64,000 nt of DNA from Diplonema papillatum. Taxonomy: Eukaryota > Euglenozoa > Diplonemea > Diplonemida > Diplonemidae. The position numbers and the translations under genes are program-made. Below the pieces are notes generated by a model. That model made no database searches, was not told where the DNA came from, and saw only the letters and a program-made list of their open reading frames with translations. Location of the stretch: the NCBI GenBank assembly GCA_030068145.1, contig JAPJBO010000296.1, positions 1 to 64,000 of the forward strand, in the 5' to 3' direction. Of the stretch, positions 21,458 to 32,190 are shown one piece after another. Every line of letters starts with the position of its first letter. Position 1 is the stretch's first letter.

Positions 21458-23114
21458 CTACGCGCTTTTGGAGCTTGAAGAGCTCGAAGACGACGAAGAT
21501 GACCTAGATGAGCTTCGCAATGCCGATGTGTGACTCTCTTTGTCTTTTTCATCACCGTGTTCAGAAGTGCTTGTAACTTTCTCTACATCGGCTGCTGTGG
21601 GGTCCTCGGGTGCTGCAGCCTTCCCTTTTCCTTCTTCATTTTCACTGAACTCTAGCTGTTTCTGTGCTTCGTCTGCTTCAGAGTGCCACTGTTCAACAGC
21701 AACAAGCAAGTACTCGCCAGGTCTGTGTCGGAGAGAGGCAAGGGTCGACTGCAGGTTTTTTTGAATTTCTTTCACTGTTCACCTTGAAATTACAGGGAAA
21801 AAATGGGGTGGTTGCATGTCAAAAACATTCAAACCAAAGTATATGCGCTCGGCTAAAGGCCGGCGCAGGGCGAGACTGGAGGCAGCTGTTAAAGTTCTTC
21901 CAGTGAAGCAAAGCAAAGTTCGGGCGAAGCAAAGTTCGGGCTCTGGTGATGCTGAGTTCGGTGTTCGGTGCCAGTACCTGGGGGGGGAGACCCCCCCGGA
22001 CCCCCCCGACTCCAGATACTGAGAAACTCCGCAAAAACGTAAATTTCGGGCACATTGGACCCCTAAACGCAACAAACTTCAAAAACAATCTTCGACCGCA
22101 AAAGTGGAATGGGTGGGGTTCGAACCCGGGCCTACCGGCCTGAAGTACGATGCCCGTTCACTCTGCCACCCCAATGCATTTTGGCAGGGGAAAAAAAGCT
22201 AGCGCTCCGCACAATTATCTAGTTCAAAAACAATAGACTTTTCGCAACTTTAAAAGCCGGGTTGGCTCGAATAGAGGCTATTCACATCGCATGTCCACAG
22301 GACCTCCAGTCTCGAAAAAGGACTCAGAAGCGGTACAGACTGGTCTGTTGTTTGAAGTAATGATAGGTACATACCATTGACTTATCTGCAGCCTTCATTT
22401 CGGGTGTTTGCTCTCCCTTAGGCCAAGCTTGCCCTAGGTATCGAATATCCGCTCCACTACCGTGATTCACAGGTGCTACACACCCAAAGTGGTAGCCGGC
22501 GATATCAGGAGACACTTTGTACTCTGATTTGGCCTGTGATGTGTTGATTGAAAATTGCCCTGGTGGTCACTGTATTTGACAGACGGGAGGTAGGTACACA
22601 CAGATAGGTGTGGGTACAGATCTATTGGTATGCGACCGTCAGGGGTGTGTGCTGCTTCGCCAACTTTGCTGTAGATCCCCCTGCGGGAATCCCAATATTT
22701 TCCTTTTTGCGGGGGTAAGCTAACAGAGCACTGCATGCTATGTCATGCACACGAACATACCTTGAAAACAACGCTCAGCAACTCGGCCAGAGTGGCATCA
22801 GCCCAGGTGTGCATCTGCACTTCTTCTTCAGGCAAAAGCTTGGAAGAAATATTGGGCTGCAGAAAATCATCGGCAGTGAACAACTGCGTGATAGCATTTG
22901 CTTTCCCGTCCAGTTCGACGTTGAGACTGGGTTTGCGATACTGTTTGCAGCATCGAACAAATACACGAGCCATCAAAGGACACGTAGACTTGCGGTCTAC
23001 AACACCTCCGCGTTCTGCTCTTCTTTCTTCGGTTCGTTTGTGGCCTGATCGCTTCATTCCTCCTCCTCTCCGCCGTTTGGCTCGGGAAGAATACGGCGCA
23101 AACCTGTCGGCCAT
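21458..23114 (-). CDS. SAP18: SAP18-like Sin3/ASAP complex subunit
   Basis: Exon 1, 22761-23114, 118 codons: a basic N-terminus, then DRKSTCPLMARVFVR and VQMHTWADATLAELLSVVFK, the signature of SAP18 (family: REKTCPLLLRVF...YTWMDATLKEL). Donor GTATGT. A middle exon begins at 22533 (CACAG acceptor) with VSPDIAGYHFGCV and ends near 22371-22375. The last exon, 21458-21774, carries TLASLRHRPGEYLLVAV, equivalent to the family's FQIGDYLDIAI. It continues into an acidic, then Ser-rich tail (RSSSRSSS...). About 12 residues expected between exon 1 and the middle exon are missing, so a tiny exon may be overlooked. SAP18 works in the ASAP/PSAP exon-junction complexes and with Sin3 deacetylase. The tail is not in human SAP18. 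Confidence 0.75.
21790..22320. repeat. Insertion in the last SAP18 intron
   Basis: The intron before the last SAP18 exon is about 600 nt, longer than its neighbours. It holds a GC-hairpin tract near 21980-22012 (runs of G then runs of C), and the tRNA-like sequence listed separately. Together they suggest a transposed, possibly SINE-type, insertion. Confidence 0.4.
22103..22178 (-). other. tRNA-like sequence (SINE or tRNA pseudogene)
   Basis: On the minus strand a pol III A-box-like TGGCAGAGTGAACGGG lies 5' of a perfect B box GGTTCGAACCC at tRNA-like spacing. The acceptor and T stems do not pair fully (only three of five T-stem pairs), so this is not a convincing functional tRNA. A tRNA-derived SINE head or a tRNA pseudogene fits better. 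Confidence 0.5.
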
Positions 23115-23831
23115 TTTTATGCAGTCTTTGGATGTTTCTTTAGCATAGAAAGCTCTCTGCTCTGTTGGTGTTTGGTAGCTTTGTGGTCTTTTAGTTCACC
23201 GGCCCAATTACCAACCAATTCCTCTTATGCTGGTGCCCTCATCGAGGAAAATGCAGCTCGAAGGAATCGTCCGCTCGTTCGTTCATTGTCAGGGCCTTGT
23301 TTTCCGAGCTATTGCAACGGGCCAAGATGGTGTGTTGACGGCTGTTGGTCAACATTGTCTCCCTGCCCAAACTGCTTTCCAGTTGTCGCTTTTCACCGAC
23401 TTTCCCAGCTGTCTCAGGAGGCGGAGCGAAGGACTGTTGTGCCAACATCTTCCAGAGGAGAATGATTTCTGCCAAAGAACATGAATACACATGTACGGGG
23501 AAACAAATGCTTGACTTTCCCACCTGGAGCCAAAGCGCATGCCGACGTTGCGGACGAAGAGGGCAAAGCGCTGGCTAACTATTCGGATCCAGAGTCGGAG
23601 ATACACAAATTACCCGAAGTATCGTATCATGGTGTGTGTCATAACGCCCGAGTTCGCGATTTTGCATAAAAGTTCAAGAGCAAAAGATGGATACGATTGG
23701 GGGGTTTGTGCCTTCAGTTGTCTCGCGTTTTCAATACGCGTTTGAGTGGAAGAGAAGCTTGGATGAATTGTGGGTGACCCCTTGCAGTTCTCGTGTATGG
23801 AAATGAGGCACAGGGTCGGGGAAGTATAGAT

Positions 23832-25370
23832 CTAAGCTGAAGCAGGTTGCGATGGTTGGGACGTGTACCAGCACTTCCCAAGGGCAAATAGAGCGGGGCC
23901 AATCGACTGCTGTGTATAAGGGCAGCGCCATGTTCCACCATGAAATCCATTTTGAACGAAGAGCTGCATCGGATTGTCAAGCGGGGTTGATGGTGAAGCT
24001 GTACTCTTTGGATTTGTGATATCCCAAACAAGAAGCAAAGCCAGGAGAGCTGAGACAGTATTTGCTCTGAACGCCACGAGAGGGGGGAAGCCTTGGAACC
24101 CATGAAGAGCTGCAAGTGCCGCAGGTACATGGGTGACACTCTCGGTATACATCGGGGGACCTAAATTCGTACTGACCACAACACCCTCTTCTTTTAAAAG
24201 CATGGCGCTCCACATCTGCATTGTCTTTGCAAGAGCGTAATTAGGGCCCTGGAAATTGATGAGTCCGTTTGTGACAGGGAGGTAAACCTCGCGTCCACTG
24301 CCAACGTCGCATTTTACTGCTGGCCTGCTGTTCGCTTGAAAGTAGCACCATCTAAGTGGATTCAAGTTGCCGAAAACACCAGCTTTTTGATATCTGCGCT
24401 GAGCAGCAGAATGAGCATCACTGCTGATGACATGAGCTATCGAAGGTGTGCCGATATTAGCCATAGCCGTATTGGATCGGTGCTTGAGAACATGCCGGCT
24501 CAACAAATCGCACGTGACACAAGCGCGCACGTGTGCTTCGCCATCCAGGTAAATGTAAGACCCGATAACCAGTCTTGCCCCAGGGATGAGTTTGGCAATC
24601 CACTGAGACAATGCAGGTAATTCGGTCATGACGTCTGCCCCGGGGGTTGCTGAAGCTTTCTTCTGAGGCACCAGCAATGTTCCCGGTGTTTCCTTTGCAA
24701 ATTCAATCAGCTGCTGCAACTTAGCACCAGGACGGGAAACAGCCACGACAGTCGCCCCTAAGTTCAAAAGCTGGTGAGCAGGACCTGCAGCAGATGTTGC
24801 GCCAAGAAGCACGAAGACTGTCTGTTTCAGTTCCTTTCGAAGTTCTCCCGAAGTGACCCCGTTCAGAACTTCAGCAATGGCATCGGCAAAGCTCTCCTCG
24901 CAGCTGCCATACCGCGCCCAGCCACGTATGGTTCCGATGATATCTGCCGGCTCTGTCAGGGTTTGCTTGTCCGAGATCGGCACAGTGATTGTCCAGTCGT
25001 CCGCCGCTTTCTGCCCTTTGTGCTCCACAGTTGTAATTTCGTCACTTGCCGGAACCTTAGCTGCTGCTGCCTCAGCTAAGGCATAGCATTTGCCATCCGA
25101 GTGACAATATTGCATTTCATTGCAGAGAGCCTGAAGACCTTTTGCTGCTGCTTGGAGCGCCTTCTGTTTGCTTTTTGCTTGTTCGTCAGCAAGGGCGAGA
25201 ACGTATTTAGCATACTCTTTTCGCCAATTGAATTTCCCCTCGGCCACACGTTTGGACAGATTGTCTTCTCCAGCTCCGCTCAGTGCAGCTGCCCATACTT
25301 TCCTGCCGCTTGCAGTTGTGCTGACGGACCCATCATAAGTCTTCCATTGCATTCCTTGTGGGTTTGCCAT
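23832..25370 (-). CDS. SDR-like Rossmann-fold protein
   Basis: A single 512-codon frame with a true ATG. Residues 1-180 are an Ala/Lys-rich helical region of unknown role. The segment VFVLLGATSAAGP (185-197) is a nucleotide-binding Gly-rich loop of short-chain dehydrogenase type. It is followed by LGATVVAVSRPGAKLQQLIE, the second strand and helix. The catalytic Tyr-x3-Lys may be YALAKTMQMW (about 390), since Y-A-L-A-K fits YxxxK. The protein is longer than a usual SDR (about 250). The substrate cannot be told. Neighbours do not help. Confidence 0.6.
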   Translation of the reverse strand: MANPQGMQWKTYDGSVSTTASGRKVWAAALSGAGEDNLSKRVAEGKFNWRKEYAKYVLALADEQAKSKQKALQAAAKGLQALCNEMQYCHSDGKCYALAEAAAAKVPASDEITTVEHKGQKAADDWTITVPISDKQTLTEPADIIGTIRGWARYGSCEESFADAIAEVLNGVTSGELRKELKQTVFVLLGATSAAGPAHQLLNLGATVVAVSRPGAKLQQLIEFAKETPGTLLVPQKKASATPGADVMTELPALSQWIAKLIPGARLVIGSYIYLDGEAHVRACVTCDLLSRHVLKHRSNTAMANIGTPSIAHVISSDAHSAAQRRYQKAGVFGNLNPLRWCYFQANSRPAVKCDVGSGREVYLPVTNGLINFQGPNYALAKTMQMWSAMLLKEEGVVVSTNLGPPMYTESVTHVPAALAALHGFQGFPPLVAFRANTVSALLALLLVWDITNPKSTASPSTPLDNPMQLFVQNGFHGGTWRCPYTQQSIGPALFALGKCWYTSQPSQPASA

Positions 25371-26690
25371 TTTCCCTGTTGTCCTACTGTGACTTGTGTG
25401 GTGCTAAACATGTGCATGTGCACAGTGAATGAAGTACGGCTGTTTCTGCAGGTCCAGAGTAAAAATACGAAGGCAGAACCGGAACAAACACCATTGGCAG
25501 CACATCCTGAAAAGGACGCCTTGCAAAAAGGAGGCAGGCCAGAAGAAAGGAAGCAAGAGCAGGAGAATGTAGCACCGAGTCGGGGCATCGGCTCGTTGCT
25601 GAGGGTCGCGAGGATTCGTGTGGGTGGTATCGCTTCACGTCTCTTCGCAAACCCCACGAAGACATCGCTTACAATGATCTTTGCAACGGATTGATTTCTG
25701 GTGGGAGAACTGTTGCGTCCAGGGCCATTCATCACTGTCGCTTCTCTTTGCGTCCGATCTTATTTCCAGAACCTGAGGCTCTGTGCACGACCCTTTTCGC
25801 TTGTGGAGTACACCTCCAAGAACAACGGAAGCCGGGGGTTCTGCAACTCGAGCCTGCGCGGGTGATCCATTTTCCGAGGTGCCCTGTGTTCATGGAAAAA
25901 AGTGTAGCCCGGCAGCAGGATATGCTTCAACCCAGCTGAGTGAGAAGCTTCTTTTAGAGTTAAACTTTTGTTGTGTAATTGGTTACTCTTAATTTTGTCA
26001 AAAAAGTGTGCCAAGTGATCGCCCCATGTGGCCTATTTTACAGGTTATTTGGGCAACGGGCAACACCGCCGCAAACGTCCAATTCTTATTTTGCTGAATG
26101 CCTTTCGGCAGGGCTTTATATGGCTTTCAGAGCTCTTTCGCGGAGGGCCAAAAACGTGAAGCGCTTATCGTGTTTGCAATGGATACGCTCTGAGAGTTGG
26201 AGTGGGGGCAAGCGGTCTGACTCCCTTGATTTTTAGAGTGGCACCTCACCCCAACCCGGTAAACACATATCCATCCTCGACGGGTCATAGGGCAGGTGTA
26301 CACAGCCAGGAGGCTGGCACAGACCAGCTGGAAGTGGGATTTTAACGAAAACTGTTCATTGTCCGGTGAGTGCAGATAATGACCGGTGTGCCGCATCGGA
26401 TGATTCGCTAGCTGGTCGTTCTGGTACTCGTGGCACTCGTACCAGAACGAGGCCAGAGATGTAGAGATGGTGCTCGGGCGGATGTATGTGCTTTTTGCAG
26501 TCAAGCGCTTCGCTTGGAGCGAGAAACAGGGCTTCTCGATAAGTTCAGGATGTCCTCTACCGCGCTCTGTGCCCGATTGGCAGACACCCATTTCCCACCG
26601 CTACCCCAACACACCGTCACCACACCCCCACAACCACCGCCGCACCCGCCGTTGTCCGACAAGAAAATGTGAAAAAGGCACTACACAAAT
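25371..26690. other. No gene recognised
   Basis: Only short overlapping frames on both strands. No repeat, RNA gene or convincing splice pair was found. Confidence 0.4.
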
Positions 26691-28160
26691 TCAAGCATAC
26701 TTCATCCTCTTCAGCTTCTTCTCCGAAGTTGTCAAGAAAGTCGCGCATGCCAATTGTTCGCGCCTTGGCACCGCGCTCGCGTGGAGGGGTGGGCATTCCC
26801 CACCTCGTGCAGCTGCCGAAACCAACCCGTTTTCTGACAATTCACCCTGGTAATCCTTTGTCTGGCACCTGAACTCTGCAAGCAAATTGGTGTGTACGGT
26901 GATACCAGTGGTGCCCAGTGGGGAAGAACAGCGTAATTTTGTGTTCTCCGAGTCTAGTCTTTGGTAAATTTGAACCATGGCACGCCGAACTCAGGGTTCC
27001 GCGAGGGGTTGGCACAAGTTGCCACGCGGTGAACTGGTGTGGCTTGCGGTCTGAGCATAGAAGGGAGCAAGCGCCGGACTGGGCAAAAAGGCACGGGTTG
27101 CACCAATACCGGCCTGAGCAACACGTTTCCTCTAAACTCGCAAAGGGTGTGTCCTAGCATCTGTGACTCCTTCTGCTTGTTGTCGACGACAATTTCGAAG
27201 AAGTCTACGAAGTTCTTCATCTGGGAACTTGGATTTGCGAGATGGAACTAGCCGCCTCTTCGGCGTATCGATCCGGGTGCTATCAAAGCTCAATAAAAGT
27301 CAGAAAGGGCAAGTGGGGATCAAGCAACGTATTTTGCAGTCAGGAAGACAAGAAAAGCTAAGGGAAAGTGACGAATACATGGTAGAGTCGTTTTCTCCGA
27401 ATTTCGCGACACGTGGTTGTTATTTGTATGAAATGCTGCAGGGTCACAGTCAGAAAAGAGAGCTCCCCAACACTCCTTTCATCGGCCATATCAAAGCAGA
27501 GAGTTATCGCACGCTCCCACCTGGCACTCTGGAGAAAGAGTCCAGCCCGACCATCAACAAGCATCGACTCTAGCAGTTCTCATCTAGTTCGGCAAGAAGT
27601 TATTGCCACAGTTAAGAAGCTCTAGAACAGTGGCGCCTGCACACAGCCAGCAGTCGAGCATTCAGGCAAGAAGGAATGCTAAGAACCTCGTCGACATGAA
27701 GCCGGTGACTCGGATAGCCGAATCCGGTCCAGGTAGTAAGACAGGAAGCCATGCTCTCCGATTGGTGGCATGCCTCCTGCTTAATGTGTAAGCACTCGCA
27801 GTGTGCAACTAGCACAACAGGACATAATCCCCTTACTCCTCCTTGTGGGGCGGCGCTTCAGAGGAACGAGCCAATGAGTTTTCAGGCTTCACCCATTTCG
27901 GAATTTTCTTGCCAGTTCGTGTTCCTTTCGACACAGGGGCGATGTGAGGTGAGTCGGTTGCAGAGACAGAAACAGCACCATCACGTTCGGCACTCCACTG
28001 CTGCAAACGCGAAGGCAGCGCACCACTTGAATCCGTAGGAATACCGCCTGGCATTGGGATTTTGGGTGAGCTCGCCCAGTAGATACTCTCCTTCCAGTCG
28101 CTAATCGCAGCTTGCTTCTTTTCTGGGTCCATGTCATAGCTGCTTGCGCTGTTGAAACTA
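26691..28160 (-). CDS. Unresolved spliced gene or genes
   Basis: Several minus-strand stretches read like exons. One near 28160-27835 contains DMDPEKKQAAISDWKESIYW, KIPMPGGIPTDSSGALPSRL and KKIPKWVKPENS, and ends at a GTAAGG donor. One at 27564-27376 (true ATG) contains LFLQSARWERAITLCFDMAD and LSFLTVTLQHFIQITTTC. One at about 27290-27133 contains TPKRRLVPSRKSKFPDEELR and ends in TAG. One at about 26830-26700 contains MRDFLDNFGEEAEEDE before a GTATGC donor. I could not phase them into one protein and recognise no family. They may belong to two genes. Confidence 0.35.
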
Positions 28161-28327
28161 CTGGAATTGGGATCAGCGTGATGCGCCTGTGGTTAATTGG
28201 AAATACTGTGCAAAGCGGTGTCCTTAAAAGCGTGCCATCCGGTGTGGTCAAATGCAACAGGTCTGTTTAAGTTTTTTTGTGTGGTGTGGTCTCATTTGTA
28301 TATGTATGACGCCCACGAATGCAACAA

Positions 28328-28831
28328 GGCCGGCGACAAGGTGCGAGCCGTACCGCAGGCTGGGCTCCGCAAAGCTGCAACACTGAATGGCAGTTTTCAA
28401 CCGCAGACGCATTATTCGTCGGGATGAGAGCGCAAGCAGGCTCGATGGAAGCACGAAGTCAAGCAGGAGAGACGAACTGCACAGACTGAGCGCAAGACGT
28501 GCACCAAGGGCAGACCAGGACGTTGGGACCGTGCGAAGAAGTCGAAGAAGGAGTCCAAAAGCGAAGCAACAACACCAACGCGGAAACGCAGCTCGAAGGC
28601 AGCCAAGCGGACCTCCCAGGGCAGGGGGGAACCTGCGGCAGTGAAGTAACGAAGCTCATCCGAGTGTCCGATGAAACCCCTTGTCAATACCACCCAACGA
28701 CTGTGACGCGCGTGCGAAATGTCGGACGCTAGCGTCTGTCAAGAGCATGCGTGACTCAGCCGTGTTTTAAAGGTGAGATGAGAGGCATCGGCTCACTCTG
28801 TCAAAGGACCATACCACTAATGCAACAAGGG
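28328..28831 (+). repeat. Direct repeat, left copy
   Basis: Starts at AGGCCGGCGACAAGGTGCGA and ends near ATGCAACAAGGGC. It matches 29356-29835 at roughly 85-95 percent by eye. The left copy has an extra ~30 bp near 28715. Repeat spacing is about 1.0 kb. The pair flanks a unique stretch coding for an RNase H-like segment, which looks like a shortened retroelement or a tandem duplication of part of one. Confidence 0.75.
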
Positions 28832-29674
28832 CACAACATCGCAGAGTACACGGCTGTAGTCAAGGCACTACACCGACTGCAGGACCAACCGGGGCTGAGC
28901 GGAGAGCTGGTAGTACGGGGGGACAGCGAACTTGTCGTTTCCCAAATGACAGGGAACGCGCGCTGCTCCGAAGCGTTACGCCCACACAAGGCGAGAGCAG
29001 GCGGAGGAAGCGGAGCTGCGGCAGAAGGGCGTCTTTGTGAAGCTAGAGCACGTGCCACGCGAGCAGAACGTAGACGCCGAACCGCGCGATGGACGAGGTT
29101 CAAAAACGAGCGACGGCGGAATAGCGACTCGGTGACCGCGAAGTCATACGCGATGAAGAGCGCGATGCGACGCCTGGCAAAGATTGTACAGAAGCCAGTG
29201 CATCCGGCACTCGAGATGCACGTCAACGTCCTGACATCTCTTGGAGGCGGAAACATGGCCGGCCTCAATAAGAGGCCGCAGATGTCGAACCAGCAGACCT
29301 TCGAAGACGTGATGCGCGCGTATGAGGCAGCCGCACGAGAGCAGACGGCGAAGAAGGCCGGCGACAAGGTGCGAGCCGTACCGCAAGCAGGACTCCGCAA
29401 AGCTGCGACGCTGAACGGCAGCTTTCGTCCCCAGAGGCATTACCCGTCGGGATGGGAAAGCAAGCAGTCCCGATGGAAACACGAAGTCAAGCAGGAGAGA
29501 CGAGCAGCGCAGAATGAGCGCAAGACGGGCGCCAAGAGCAGATCAGGACGTTGGGACCGTCCCAAGCCGAAGAAGGAGTCCAAAAGCGAAGCAACAACAC
29601 CAACACGGAGACGCAAACCGAAGGCAGCCAAGCAGACCTCCCAGGGCAGGGGGGAACCTGCGGCGGTGAAGTAA
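28751..29674 (+). CDS. RNase H-like remnant with basic tail
   Basis: A plus-strand frame (start not ATG, GTG at 28751) ending in TAA. Its N-terminal part, HNIAEYTAVVKALHRLQDQ followed by LVVRGDSELVVSQMTGN, matches the centre of a type I RNase H fold: AEY helix (catalytic Glu) and the GDS strand (catalytic Asp). The first catalytic Asp strand is not recognisable. The remaining 230 residues are strongly basic, with no motif. Its C-terminal tail lies inside the right direct repeat. It is the only clear coding sequence on the plus strand and is probably a transposon fragment, not a host gene. Confidence 0.5.
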   Translation: MTQPCFKGEMRGIGSLCQRTIPLMQQGHNIAEYTAVVKALHRLQDQPGLSGELVVRGDSELVVSQMTGNARCSEALRPHKARAGGGSGAAAEGRLCEARARATRAERRRRTARWTRFKNERRRNSDSVTAKSYAMKSAMRRLAKIVQKPVHPALEMHVNVLTSLGGGNMAGLNKRPQMSNQQTFEDVMRAYEAAAREQTAKKAGDKVRAVPQAGLRKAATLNGSFRPQRHYPSGWESKQSRWKHEVKQERRAAQNERKTGAKSRSGRWDRPKPKKESKSEATTPTRRRKPKAAKQTSQGRGEPAAVK

Positions 29675-29835
29675 CGAAGCTCATCCGAGTGTCCGATGAA
29701 ACCCCTTGTCAATACCACCCAACGACTGCGACGCGCGAAGGGCATGCGTGACTCAGCCGTGTTTTAAAGGTGAGATGAGAGGCATCGACTCACTCTGTCA
29801 AAGGACCATACCACTATTGCAACAAGGGCTGGGGC
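29356..29835 (+). repeat. Direct repeat, right copy
   Basis: Counterpart of 28328-28831. Shared landmarks are AGGCCGGCGACAAGGTGCGA, CCCAGGGCAGGGGGGAACCT and GCGTGACTCAGCCGTGTTTT. It ends where ATTGCAACAAGGGC changes to unrelated sequence. Confidence 0.75.
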
Positions 29836-29876
29836 AGCATCTTGATTTGGTGTCGCCGCGTTGCTGGGGGTAGATG

Positions 29877-30530
29877 TTAGGCAGAACGCTGCTGTTCATA
29901 CATGATTGATGCTTGCATCAAGTCTTTGTAGAAGAAACACAGCTTGGAAGGCGCGGTGCTGCAGATGGAACTGGAAACAAGTGGACTTTCAATGATTGGG
30001 GGATCTAAATCGGAGGTGCCAACCTCCTCGCGGTCGTCCCCATCGATGTGCGCAAGCACAGCTAATGGCAACTCGTGCACAGTGCGGTGCTCAGGGTAGT
30101 TGAAGGCCTGTCAGGAATCCTGAGGGACGGTAGTCCTAATGCAATCCCTTACCAAACTCTTGGCAGCACGAAAAAGTCGGGCATGGAGGTAGTGAGCAAT
30201 GGCAGAAAGCTTCCGTTCGAACATGGAACCGAAACCGTCAACATCACAGAAGTCGTCAGAAAGCCTGTTGAAGCCTTCAACGACAACGCCAAGCAACTGC
30301 TCAGGAAGCCGTCACTCATCAGATCCGCTACCTCAGCACCTGTGGCGCACATCACAGCCCCAAGCCCAAGGCCCTTTTCCCCCTTTTCATACAACATCTG
30401 TAGCCCTCGGTGGTGTGAAGCCACATACTTTTCGTCGTTTTTGCTTGCAGTGCATCGAAGTCTCGAGGGTGTCCGAATGGACATAGCCTCGAGCCAAAGA
30501 CAGTGCAAAAAATACTCGATGTAGCTGCTT
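29877..30530 (-). CDS. Unidentified spliced gene, or 3' part of the NDUFA5-like gene
   Basis: Last exon about 29877-30110 (CCTGACAG acceptor), ending PSKLCFFYKDLMQASIMYEQ plus RSA and TAA. The exon before it reads LLGVVVEGFNRLSDDF and LSAIAHYLHARLFRAAKSL and ends in a GTAAGG donor near 30149. Further upstream the frame MSIRTPSRLRCTASKNDEK then GLGLGAVMCATGAEVADLM looks coding but sits one phase off. No family recognised. The antisense frame at 30075-30524 is also open and cannot be fully excluded. Confidence 0.35.
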
Positions 30531-30755
30531 CGACTCCGAATGGAAGGGAAGAACTATAGAGGTAAGGGGCAAATACAATGTCCGTTCAACACGTGCGCGT
30601 AAAAGCGTAAATGGATCTTGCACTTTTTTTTGCCGAAACACCCGTAATAAGGGCAACACACGTGCGCCGGGGGGCTCGCACAATGGGCCTGGCAACTCTT
30701 GCCTTGCCAGGGAAGTATATGTCGACGTGTCCTTTTGGCCTTGAGCTAGGCATAC

Positions 30756-31571
30756 CGAGACTTGAGTATTCGCGAACCCGGCGGGCCTCGTGCGATTCAC
30801 TGTCAAAGTTTCTGGCACCATGGACTGAACTGTGCCGTCACCCGAGATTTTGAAGGCATTGTTCAACCTTGTTTCGCGGATGTACTCGTCAACCGCGGCT
30901 TTGTATTCTGCACGCTTCTCTACTCGCGCTTGCTGGTCGTCAAGCATCATCCTTGACGTTTTTCCAGCCAGTTTTTGCAGGTCTTGCTGAATGTGCTTCT
31001 GCTCCTCGGCCATTCGTTGTTGATCGATCTTCTTCATATCGTTGATTTCTTCGTCCGAAAGGTACGGCTCCGGCGGGCCGACAAGGTTGAAGTAATTGTC
31101 AGCTTTCATCTCCTCGTGGATTTCACGGACTGTTTCAATTGGTATGAGCCACAGCTTCCACTCGCAATAAGCTTGCACCAGCTCGCGCTCGTCCATTGCG
31201 TAGTAAACAAGTTGTTCCACCTGACCGAGCCCAATCTTTCGCTCGACGATCCGCCAGTCGGTGTCACCAACGTTGCTGACAATACGCAAAAACTCGCGGT
31301 AGATTGCTTCGACAACCATGCGATAAGCGTTGTCCTCTGGGATCATCTTGATATCATCGAGAATGCGGCTGTACAGTGCTATCAGTTTTTTACGCCAACG
31401 GTGTTCAACAGGGATTCCAGCAAACCCTGTTGTGGCTTTGAGAGGATTGTTCCATGGTTCATCGCCGTAAACAACACGAGGGTCGAACATGTCTGACTGT
31501 GTTGACCAGTAGTTTGCACTGGTCCCGATCATCGCATTGCCACCGCACCGGATGGCGGTCCTACGGAGCAT
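30756..31571 (-). CDS. NDUFA5: NDUFA5-like complex I subunit, first exon
   Basis: True ATG at 31571. Exon 1 is 272 codons, phase 0, ending at a GTATGC donor. LKATTGFAGIPVEHRWRKKL, ALYSRILDDIKMIPEDNAYR and later LVQAYCEWKLWLIPIE match the family pattern KTTGLVGL...LRILYTKIL..IP..AAYR and the late WKPW helix of NDUFA5, an accessory subunit of the matrix arm of mitochondrial complex I. Human NDUFA5 is 116 residues. This protein has about 45 extra N-terminal residues, probably including the targeting peptide, and more than 100 extra C-terminal residues with a Lys/Gln-rich helix. The downstream exon is unresolved and may lie at 30500-30540. Confidence 0.75.
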
Positions 31572-32190
31572 GGTTGTTCCTGTACACCCTGATGACTGTG
31601 GGAAGGACTTTCAGATATCTTACATTTCAAACAGCAAGCTTCAACAAAATGTCTCGGCTGTGCACAGGTAAGCGAAAGAGCGCGACACACACAGGTGATG
31701 AAGTGCGCAAGCCCAAAGCGGGCAATAATAGGATGCGATCTACACTCTGACCCAGCTACACAAGAAGGATACGTGAACAACGTGATTGCTGCCTTGTGTG
31801 CCGCGGTACTCAGGAACGTAATCGGCGTCGAAAACGAATGCAAGGGTTCGGTAAGCATTTAAGGTCGAGAAACAAGAACTAGTTGTTCGACTATCTGTCC
31901 GAGGGTTTGCTCAGGTCAGGTAGTCCGCGAGCGAGGAAGCGGTGTAAGCTAGACATCCACAGCATGTCGGATCACACGCTAAACGCTTTTGTACAAAAAT
32001 CAAGTTCACTCATGACTTGATCGCGAGAGGCCTGTAAGCAAGAGCAGAAGTAGGATCCACTAGAATGGGGAAGCTAGACCAGACTAGAATCGCATTCCGA
32101 ACTGTCAACGGCTAAACGGGTAACATTGTTGCTTACACTATCTCTGTACTCGCCATTTGGTATTGAATTGGGTTGGGAAGCGTGACCAGG
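31572..32190. other. No gene recognised
   Basis: No supported coding sequence or repeat between the NDUFA5-like gene and the next one. Confidence 0.4.
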
